The notes beneath the pieces were generated by a model. The model was not told the origin of the DNA. It did no database searches and was given only the letters and a program-made list of their open reading frames with translations. Positions 1 to 5,062 of a DNA stretch of 5,062 nt are shown in pieces; the stretch's first letter is position 1; every line of letters begins with the position of its first letter. Source of the DNA: Caldilineaceae bacterium (lineage in GTDB: Bacteria; Chloroflexota; Anaerolineae; Caldilineales; Caldilineaceae); contig JAAUPU010000321.1 in the NCBI GenBank assembly GCA_012032975.1, forward strand, positions 1 through 5,062, written 5' to 3'. The position numbers and the translations under genes were made by a program.

Positions 1-161
1 GAGTACGACATCACACCGATCTGGCGAGGGGCGGCGATGGAGGAATTGCGGGCAGCATCAAGCGCAAGGAGTGCGCCTGTCCGATGGCCAATGCCAACTA
101 TGCGAACATGTTGCTCCATCCGCCGACGGTGGCCAAGGTGATGGCGGATGTCGTCAGATAA
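1..161 (+). CDS. C-terminal fragment of a probable radical SAM/SPASM-domain protein, with one apparent frameshift
   Basis: Only the C-terminus of this gene is in the window; it enters from the left edge and stops at TAA 159-161. Codons starting at position 1 read [17 protein letters not shown]. Codons starting at position 3 then continue as [20 protein letters not shown] and on to the end, VMADVVR. Joined at about 49-53, where one base seems to be missing in the GGG run, the two parts make a sensible tail: a 'xxIWRxxxMxxLRxSIxxxxCxCPxANAxYxNML' pattern. I recognise this as resembling the cysteine-bearing C-terminal region of radical SAM proteins with a SPASM/twitch-type auxiliary cluster, where a CxC pair helps bind an iron-sulfur cluster. 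The catalytic CxxxCxxC motif would lie upstream and is not visible, so substrate and pathway cannot be stated. The family call comes from a short stretch and is tentative. The gene converges on the Uma2 gene with a 9-base gap. Confidence 0.55.
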   Translation, partial: VRHHTDLARGGDGGIAGSIKRKECACPMANANYANMLLHPPTVAKVMADVVR

Positions 162-170
162 ATATCTTCC

Positions 171-779
171 CTACAAAGTCGAGGAGTCGAAAATCTGATC
201 CACGGCGATGGCAGCCTCCGCAAAACGACCGATGTCCACGATTTCCTCGTCCAGGTAGACGCCGGCAACGCGATAGCTCTCACCATCCAGCAGGTATACC
301 TCCAGCGTCCGCTCGTCGGCGTCCACTATCCAATATTCTGCAACGCCCATTCGCGCGTACAGTGGCAGCTTGATCTGCCGATCGATGCGCGACGTCGACG
401 GCGAGAGGATTTCGGCGATGAAGTCGGGGGCGCCCTCGATTCGTCTCTCGCCGACCAAGTCGATGATTCTGGCTCTTGCAATGAAGATCAGGTCGGGTTG
501 GACAATATTGGACTCTGGCTCCAGCGCAACGTCGAGCGGTGCAGACAAAACCACACCCAGGTCTTGCTCTCGCACGAATCGGTCCAATAACCAGAACAAA
601 TCGCGCTCAACGAGTTGATGCCTTGGGACAGGAGCGGGGGTCATGAAGATGGTTCCTTCCATATATTCGACGCGCGCAAGCGGCTGATCTTGAACCGCCT
701 GAAGATAGTCAGCGACTGACCCGGCCAGCACCGTCGTCGACGAAATGGGCGCTGGGGCAACCCGCTCAAGTACGGTCAT
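171..779 (-). CDS. Uma2-family (DUF820) PD-(D/E)XK endonuclease-like protein
   Basis: This intact 202-residue protein belongs to the Uma2/DUF820 family, a restriction-endonuclease-like fold whose cellular role is unsettled. Family hallmarks appear in order: an N-terminal 'RVEYMEG' strand-turn (36-42), QPDLIFI (94-100) with the likely catalytic Asp96, then the signature IAEILSPST (121-129) with Glu123. This is followed by Lys137 and [13 protein letters not shown] (141-153), and the usual 'VDQIF' type end (193-197). Length is typical of the family (about 180-210 residues). There is no signal peptide or membrane segment, so it should be cytoplasmic. The ATG at 779 lies five bases after the nfo stop, and a strong AGGAGG at 790-795 inside the nfo 3' end precedes it, so it is probably the last gene of the secA-nfo transcript and translationally coupled to nfo. 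Nuclease activity is inferred from the fold family; many Uma2 proteins occur in numerous copies per genome and have no known phenotype. Confidence 0.9.
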   Translation of the reverse strand: MTVLERVAPAPISSTTVLAGSVADYLQAVQDQPLARVEYMEGTIFMTPAPVPRHQLVERDLFWLLDRFVREQDLGVVLSAPLDVALEPESNIVQPDLIFIARARIIDLVGERRIEGAPDFIAEILSPSTSRIDRQIKLPLYARMGVAEYWIVDADERTLEVYLLDGESYRVAGVYLDEEIVDIGRFAEAAIAVDQIFDSSTL

Positions 780-784
780 CTTGC

Positions 785-1690
785 TCAGTCCTCCTTTGCC
801 TTGTCCGCCAGAGCGGGGGGCACGCGCGCTGGATCATCGACCAGGCTACAGAGCCGCGCCAGGTTCATCGCATCTTCCTTCAGGTCATCTTCCTTTGGCG
901 TCTCGAGCAGCATGGCGATCCCCGCCCAACGCGGATCGTTGAGGATCAGGCGAAAGCCTTCGTCGCCGATCTCGCCTTCGCCGATGTGGACATGGCGGTC
1001 CAGGTGGCTGCCCAACGCGCCCTTGCTGTCGTTGAAATGCCAGACTTTCAGCGTCTCCAAGCCGATCTCCTGGTCCAGCTCCGAGACCATCGCCTCATAG
1101 CCTTCCGCGCTGCGCAGATCATAGCCAGCCGCAAACGCATGACAGGTGTCCGCACACACGCCGACTCGCGATTTGTCCTCCACCTGCTCGATAATCTGCC
1201 GCAACTGACCAAAGCTGCGGCCCAACGTCGTCCCCTGGCCGGCCATCAATTCCAGCAACGTCATGGTGTCGGCGCAATCGGGGCTGGAGTCGTGGATGCG
1301 GTTGAGCGCGGCCGCGATCCGTGCAATCCCCGCTTCTTCGCCGCTGCCGACATGTGCGCCGGGGTGCAGCACGACGTGAGGGATGCCATAGGCGTGGGCG
1401 CGTTCGAGTTCGTCCTGGTGCGCGGCGCGGCTCTTCTCCCAGAGCGGATCTTTGGGGCTGGCCAGGTTGATCAGATAGCTGGCATGGCTCACGGCATAGG
1501 CGATGCCCTCGGCTGGCAGCTGCTCGCGCCAGAGCGCGACATCTTCGTCGTCAATGGCCGGCCCCGACCACTGACGATTGTTCTTGGTGAAGACCTGGAC
1601 CGCATTGCTGCCGATGGAAGCGGCGCGCTCGATCGCCTTGCTCACGCCGCCGGCGATCGACATATGCGCACCTAACATTAGCTCATGCAC
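785..1690 (-). CDS. nfo: Deoxyribonuclease IV (AP endonuclease, Nfo/EndoIV family)
   Basis: This intact 301-residue protein is endonuclease IV. It cuts DNA 5' to abasic sites and removes blocking groups from 3' ends in base excision repair, using a trinuclear zinc centre in an AP-endonuclease-2 TIM barrel. All nine expected metal ligands can be assigned: His69 (VSHASYLIN), His109 (VVLHPGAH), Glu147, Asp181 and His184 (CADTCHAFAAGYD), His218 (WHFNDSKG), Asp231 and His233 (DRHVHIGEGEIG), and Glu263 (LLETP). The N-terminal LGAHMSIAGG block is typical. One departure is LLELMAGQG around Glu147, where the family usually has LENTAGQG. The GTG start at 1690 is chosen because GGAG at 1697-1700 is six bases upstream; an ATG at 1678 would give a 297-residue form starting MLGAH, closer to many family members. 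The gene begins two bases after the secA stop and is followed after five bases by the Uma2 gene, so it is probably expressed from the secA promoter. Confidence 0.96.
   Translation of the reverse strand: MHELMLGAHMSIAGGVSKAIERAASIGSNAVQVFTKNNRQWSGPAIDDEDVALWREQLPAEGIAYAVSHASYLINLASPKDPLWEKSRAAHQDELERAHAYGIPHVVLHPGAHVGSGEEAGIARIAAALNRIHDSSPDCADTMTLLELMAGQGTTLGRSFGQLRQIIEQVEDKSRVGVCADTCHAFAAGYDLRSAEGYEAMVSELDQEIGLETLKVWHFNDSKGALGSHLDRHVHIGEGEIGDEGFRLILNDPRWAGIAMLLETPKEDDLKEDAMNLARLCSLVDDPARVPPALADKAKED
790..795 (-). promoter_or_regulatory. Ribosome binding site of the Uma2 gene, inside the nfo 3' end
   Basis: On the minus strand the sequence reads AAAGGAGGACTGAGCAAGATG. The AGGAGG core is a near-perfect Shine-Dalgarno sequence lying in the last codons of nfo, with the nfo TGA at 787-785 between it and the ATG at 779. 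The spacing of about ten bases is slightly long but workable. The arrangement suggests that ribosomes finishing nfo help initiate the Uma2 gene. Confidence 0.7.
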
Positions 1691-1692
1691 AC

Positions 1693-4656
1693 CTATCTCC
1701 CCGCCGGTACTTTTTGGCCGGTCGTGGTACCGGCTCGATCGCTCTTCAGGTGGCAGCTCTTGTACTTTTTACCGCTGCCGCACCAACACAGGTCATTGCG
1801 TCCCAGCTGCGGTCCGGTGTTGCGCACAGTTTGGGGTTTCCCATTGCCACTGCCATTCCCGCCGCCGTCGCGGTTGGTGCGGATGTTTCTGGCGATGGGC
1901 GTCGGTGCGACTGGCTCTTGCACCTGAAGCTGTATGTTCATCAACGCCCGCACAATGTCGCTGCGGATGTCGTTCATCAGCTCGCTGTACATATTGAAGG
2001 CCTCGCGCTTGTAGGCCACCAGCGGGTCCAGTTGGGCAAAGGCTTGCAGACCGATGCCCTCACGCAGTCGGTCCAGGTCGGTCAAGTGGCGAATCCAACG
2101 ATGGTCGACCGCCTGCAACATGATCTGCTTCTCGACCCGGCGCAGCAGTTCGGGACCAAAGTGGACCTCCTTCGCCGCGTAGGCGGCCAGCGCCATCTGG
2201 GTGGCCTGCTCTTCGATCTCGGCCTGATTCAATTCCTGCCATTGGTCGATGGAGAAATCTTCGGGCAGGTGGAAAAAACCACTCAGCGCCTGTTCCAGTT
2301 CGTCCAGTTGCCACTCGTCCTCGAATTCACCAGCGGTGAATCCGGCGACGACTGCCTTGACCTCTTCCTCGATCATGGACTCGACCGAGTTCTTGAGCGA
2401 TGGCTCGGTCAGGATGCGGCGGCGCTGATCGTAGATGCGATTGCGCTGCTCGTTGACCACTTCGTCGTATTGCAACACATGCTTGCGGGCATCAAAATTG
2501 TGCCCTTCGACCTTGCTCTGCGCATTCTCGATTGCCTTGCTGACCAGGCCCGCCTCGATGGGCATGTCATCCTCGACGCCCAGGCGACTCATCAAGCCCG
2601 AGATGTGCTCGCCGCCAAAGCGACGCATGAGATCGTCGTCCAGACTCAGATAGAAACGGCTGCTGCCCGGGTCGCCCAGACGACCGGAGCGACCGCGCAA
2701 CTGGTTGTCGATGCGTCGCGCTTCATGGCGTTCGGTGCCGACGACGTGCAGCCCGCCCAGTTCGAGGACCTGCTGTCGGTCGGTTTCCACTTCGTGAAAC
2801 TTGTTGGCAAGCACCTGCGCCCAGCGCTCTGGATAGTGGTCGAACGGATCGTTGCCATGCTTGAGCAGGTCGATAGCCTCGTTCCAATCTGCCTGGGGAA
2901 TCTCGGTCAGCTCGATCTCTTCGCGGCGCAATTGTTCACGCGACAAGCCCTCGTAGTTGCCGCCTAGCAGGATATCGACGCCGCGCCGGCCATGTTGGTG
3001 GCTATGGTGACGGCGCCGGGCGCCCAGCCTGTGCGATGATCGTCGCCTCTCGCTCGTGATTCTTGGCGTTGAGCACCTCATGGTCGATGCCATTGCGCTT
3101 GAGCAACGTGCTGATATACTCGCTGGTCTCAATGGCCACTGTGCCCACCAGCACTGGCTGACCCCGCTTGTGCGCGGCTGTGATGTCGTCGATCACGGAC
3201 TTGAACTTGGCCGACTGGGTTCGGTAGACCATGTCCGCCATATCGTCGCGGATGATCGGTTTGTGGGTGGGAATAGTGACGACTTCCAGATTGTAGATCC
3301 GTTGAAACTCTTCTTCTTCGGTCTTGGCCGTGCCCGTCATGCCCGCCAGCTTGTCGTACATACGAAAGAAATTCTGGAAGGTAATCGTCGCCAGCGTCAT
3401 CGACTCTTTCTGGACGCGCACGCCTTCCTTGGCCTCGATGGCCTGATGCAGCCCTTCGCTGTAACGCCGCCCCTCCATCAGCCGCCCGGTGAATTCATCG
3501 ACGATGATGACCTCGCTGTCGCGCACGATGTAGTCTTTGTCGCGCTTGAAAAGTGCATGGGCGCGCAGCGCGTTGTCCGAGATAGGGGATCATGTCGAAA
3601 TGTTCGGCGCTGTAGAGATTCTCGATGCCGCGGCGCTGTTCGATGAACGCGATGCCCTCCTCGGTCAAGGTGGCGACGCGTTCTTTTTCGTTGACGACAT
3701 AATGGTCTTCGGCTCGCAGACCGCGCACCAGGCTGGCGAACTCGACGTAATAGTTGGAGCTCTCGCGCGCCTCGCCGGAGATGATCAGCGGGGTGCGCGC
3801 CTCGTCGACAAGAATGTTGTCCACCTCGTCGATGATGGCGTAGTGCAGATCGCGCTGGGTCAGCCGCTTGGTCTCTTGCACCATGTTGTCGCGCAGATAA
3901 TCGAAACCGAATTCATTGTTGGTGCCATAGGTGATGTCAGCACGATAGGCTTCCTGTCGCGCGATAGGTCGCAGCGCCTGAAAGCGATCATCAGCGGCAG
4001 GGAAATCGGGGTCGTAGACAAAGCTGCCTTTGTCCGAGCCGGCCGCGCTATTCTGGATCACCGATGCGCTCAAACCCAACAGATGGTAGATCGGCCCCAT
4101 CAACTGCAAACCGACTTTGGAGAGATAGTCGTTGGGGGTGACGAGATGGGCGCCGCGACCCGACAGGGCGTTGAGATAGAGAGCCAGCGTGGCCACCAGC
4201 GTCTTGCCTTCCACCCGTTTTCATCTCGGCAATCGTGCCCGAATGCAGCACCATGCCACCCAGAAGCTGAACATCGTAATGGCGCAGGCCAATGGTTCGC
4301 TTGCTCGCCTCGCGCACCGCGGCAAAAGCCTCTGGCAAGATCTCGTCCAACTCATCGTCTTCCGCCTGCAAGAGGTCGCGCTTGACCCTTGCGACCTCGA
4401 CATGGGCAAATTTCTGCTCGTCGGTGCCCAGAACGTCGAGATACTCCTGCTCGACCTCTTCCAATTCAGCGCGCAATTCGCTCGTGGCATCCGCGATCTG
4501 CTGGCGGAATTGCGCGGTCATGGCGCGCAATTCACCGTCTGTCTTCTTCTGGAAGTCAGGTTCCAGCGCGTTGATCTCCTCGACTACCGGTCGATGGCGA
4601 TTGAGCACCTTTTCGTTGGGGTCGCCAACGACTGAGTAATAGATCTTCTTTAGCAT
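1693..4656 (-). CDS. secA: SecA preprotein translocase ATPase, reading frame broken by four single-base indels
   Basis: SecA is the cytoplasmic motor that drives unfolded preproteins through the SecYEG channel by ATP hydrolysis. The gene is read in pieces: 4656-4213, 4211-3579, 3577-3018, 3017-2985 and 2984-1693. An extra base at 4211/4212, an extra base at 3577/3578, a missing base near 3017-3019 and a missing base at 2985/2986 separate them. Corrected, it encodes 987 residues. Motifs in corrected numbering are Walker A MKTGEGKT (145-152), TPNDYL (173-178), [14 protein letters not shown] (245-258), DEVD with [11 protein letters not shown] (276-294), VDEFTGR (385-391), KLAGMTGTA (435-443), ATNMAGRGVDI (552-562), [20 protein letters not shown] (640-659), a Gly/Asn linker near 929-945 and a zinc-binding tail with Cys957, Cys959, Cys968 and His969. 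The ATG at 4656 has AGAAGGA five bases upstream and gives the usual MLKKI start. Two loops are longer than in E. coli SecA. With all motifs kept and net length zero, the breaks look like sequencing errors in a working gene. Confidence 0.96.
1697..1700 (-). promoter_or_regulatory. Ribosome binding site of nfo, at the secA stop
   Basis: GGAG is read on the minus strand six bases before the GTG at 1690 and directly before the secA TAG (1695-1693). This spacing favours the GTG start over the in-frame ATG at 1678. The overlap of binding site and stop codon makes translational coupling of nfo to secA likely. Confidence 0.55.
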
Positions 4657-4661
4657 ATGGA

Positions 4662-4668
4662 TCCTTCT
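4662..4668 (-). promoter_or_regulatory. Ribosome binding site of secA
   Basis: On the minus strand AGAAGGA ends five bases before the ATG at 4656. It fixes the start at [11 protein letters not shown], the common beginning of SecA proteins, and argues against an upstream in-frame TTG at 4710 that has no good binding site. Confidence 0.7.
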
Positions 4669-4785
4669 ATTCTTGAACAAATCACACCTCGACGCGGGCC
4701 ACCGCTTCAATTGGGCGACAAGACCACGACGACCGGCCCAAACCGGCTAGGCATTCCCAAACATTTGCCCGCCTATCATCCTGAT

Positions 4786-4813
4786 ATTCTACCACGGAGT
4801 GACCTACACCCAA
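4786..4813 (-). promoter_or_regulatory. Candidate sigma-70 promoter for the secA-nfo-Uma2 unit
   Basis: On the minus strand a TAGAAT -10 box (4791-4786) is preceded by TGG, giving an extended -10 (TGnTAGAAT), with a weak TTGGGT -35 box (4813-4808) 16 bases upstream. Transcription would begin near 4779, leaving a 5' leader of about 120 bases before the secA ATG. The leader holds a short CCGG-TTTGGG-CCGG hairpin (about 4733-4746) too weak to call a regulatory element. The -10 is good and the -35 is poor, so this is a prediction of moderate strength. Confidence 0.45.
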
Positions 4814-4934
4814 CATGCAGAGCGATGGCTTGTTTTTGACATCGCCTCCTAAACTTGGCTCGCACTCCTGCTTCAGACCGGGGCGCGACCGCGCGACATC
4901 GGATGGTCATGAAAAGAGATCTTCGCGTTCCCTA

Positions 4935-4963
4935 TTGACAACCCAGCCTTTTCGTTCTAGAAT
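4935..4963 (+). promoter_or_regulatory. Near-consensus sigma-70 promoter of the gene starting at 5036
   Basis: TTGACA (4935-4940) matches the -35 consensus exactly, and TAGAAT (4958-4963) matches the -10 consensus at five of six positions. The spacer is exactly 17 bases. Transcription would start near 4970, inside the first of three palindromic units. A strong core promoter overlapped by operators is the usual design for a gene held off by a repressor, often by its own product. Confidence 0.75.
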
Positions 4964-5011
4964 ATGACCAGGCGGTCATATGACTTATCAGTCACATGAC
5001 GACGCAGTCAC
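4964..5011 (+). promoter_or_regulatory. Three tandem 16-base palindromic operators, ATGAC-N6-GTCAY
   Basis: Three units lie end to end without gaps: ATGACCAGGCGGTCAT (4964-4979), ATGACTTATCAGTCAC (4980-4995) and ATGACGACGCAGTCAC (4996-5011). All share ATGAC and GTCA arms around a variable six-base centre. The first is the most symmetric; with its flanks it forms perfect 8-base arms (ATATGACC/GGTCATAT) around AGGC. The array begins directly after the -10 box and covers the expected transcription start, so bound protein should block transcription. The conserved arms with divergent centres indicate selection for dimer binding, not a simple duplication. Size and symmetry fit TetR-family operators, and the adjacent gene may encode such a protein. 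An alternative register centres on the unit junctions (GTCATATGAC and GTCACATGAC) and gives only two sites. Confidence 0.7.
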
Positions 5012-5035
5012 ATTCTTGCGGAAACGGACCGACCG

Positions 5036-5062
5036 ATGCCCAAAGCAGACGTTTTTCAATCT
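5036..5062 (+). CDS. Start of a probable TetR-family transcriptional regulator (runs off the window)
   Basis: Only nine codons are visible, reading MPKADVFQS. The ATG at 5036 is the first possible start after an in-frame TGA at 4997-4999, with no GTG or TTG between them, and a weak GGA at 5026-5028 could serve as ribosome binding site. Openings of the MPKxDVxxx type are common in TetR-family repressors just before the helix-turn-helix domain. The upstream strong promoter with palindromic operators fits an autoregulated repressor. The family assignment rests mainly on this context; nine residues cannot prove it, and a repressed effector gene such as a transporter or enzyme is an alternative. 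Confidence 0.45.

Larger units (their letters stand above)
4657..5035. other. Divergent intergenic regulatory region between secA and a probable repressor gene
   Basis: These 379 bases hold no convincing gene on either strand. They contain the secA leader and candidate promoter (minus strand) and the strong promoter plus triple palindrome before the gene at 5036 (plus strand). Between about 4814 and 4934 I see nothing recognisable beyond an isolated TTGACA (4836-4841) with no matching -10 box. The two promoters point away from each other and their -10 boxes are about 170 bases apart, so a repressor on the triple palindrome would not be expected to block secA directly. Confidence 0.7.

Noticed and set aside
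155..168. AGATAAATATCT palindrome between the two convergent genes as a terminator
   Set aside because: The arms are five A/T-rich bases with a two-base loop and no following T run on either strand, so it is too weak to call a terminator.
986..1675. Open frame on the plus strand, 229 codons, opposite nfo
   Set aside because: It is antisense to an intact nfo gene that keeps all metal ligands, and the translated product shows no family features.
1714..2967. Long open frame on the plus strand, 417 codons, opposite secA
   Set aside because: It is antisense to conserved SecA sequence, has low-complexity Val/Leu/Gln-rich composition with no recognisable motif, and reflects codon bias of the gene on the other strand.
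2980..4217. Programmed ribosomal frameshifting in secA
   Set aside because: Four breaks of both signs, none at a slippery heptamer or followed by a clear stimulatory stem, fit random indels better than a programmed event.
3537..4385. Open frame on the plus strand, 282 codons, opposite secA
   Set aside because: It overlaps the DEVD and [10 protein letters not shown] coding regions on the other strand and has no own ribosome binding site or motif.
4657..4710. Upstream extension of SecA to a TTG at 4710
   Set aside because: The added 18 residues ([10 protein letters not shown]...) are not SecA-like, and a good AGAAGGA site sits five bases before the ATG at 4656.
4733..4746. Short CCGG hairpin in the secA leader as a riboswitch or SecM-like control element
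   Set aside because: It has only four to five base pairs, with no leader peptide with a stalling sequence and no recognisable riboswitch core in the leader.
4836..4841. Second TTGACA on the plus strand as another promoter
   Set aside because: No -10-like hexamer lies 15-19 bases downstream.

Overview
This window most likely comes from a moderately GC-rich bacterium of the Chloroflexota (for example an Anaerolineae or Caldilineae lineage). The basis is the style of the SecA protein, which carries long extra loops in the motor and a C-terminal CxC..CH zinc tail, next to a Uma2-family nuclease of a kind abundant in Chloroflexota and Cyanobacteria. This assignment is an inference from remembered family features, not from a search.

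Layout from left to right. Positions 1-161 (+) hold the C-terminal end of a probable radical SAM/SPASM-type protein, interrupted by one apparent single-base deletion. It converges, with a 9-base gap, on a tightly packed three-gene unit on the minus strand. Read in the direction of transcription, that unit is secA (4656 to 1693), nfo encoding deoxyribonuclease IV (1690 to 785), and a Uma2-family nuclease gene (779 to 171). Gaps inside the unit are 2 and 5 bases, and the ribosome binding sites of nfo and the Uma2 gene lie at or inside the 3' end of the preceding gene, so translational coupling is likely.

The secA gene is not open as written. Two single-base insertions (4211/4212 and 3577/3578) and two single-base deletions (about 3017-3019 and 2985/2986) break it. 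Correcting all four gives one continuous protein of 987 residues with every expected SecA motif. Each break falls in or beside a highly conserved motif and the net length change is zero, which points to sequencing or assembly error more than to a decayed gene. nfo and the Uma2 gene are intact.

The 379 bases at 4657-5035 are a divergent regulatory region. They contain a likely secA promoter on the minus strand and a near-consensus sigma-70 promoter on the plus strand (TTGACA, 17 bases, TAGAAT). Immediately after that -10 box lie three back-to-back 16-base palindromic units of the form ATGAC-N6-GTCAY. A coding region then starts at 5036 and runs off the window; its first nine residues resemble the start of a TetR-family repressor. 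An autoregulated repressor gene with a triple operator is the most interesting feature here. I see no CRISPR array, RNA gene, insertion sequence or clearly new multi-gene system.
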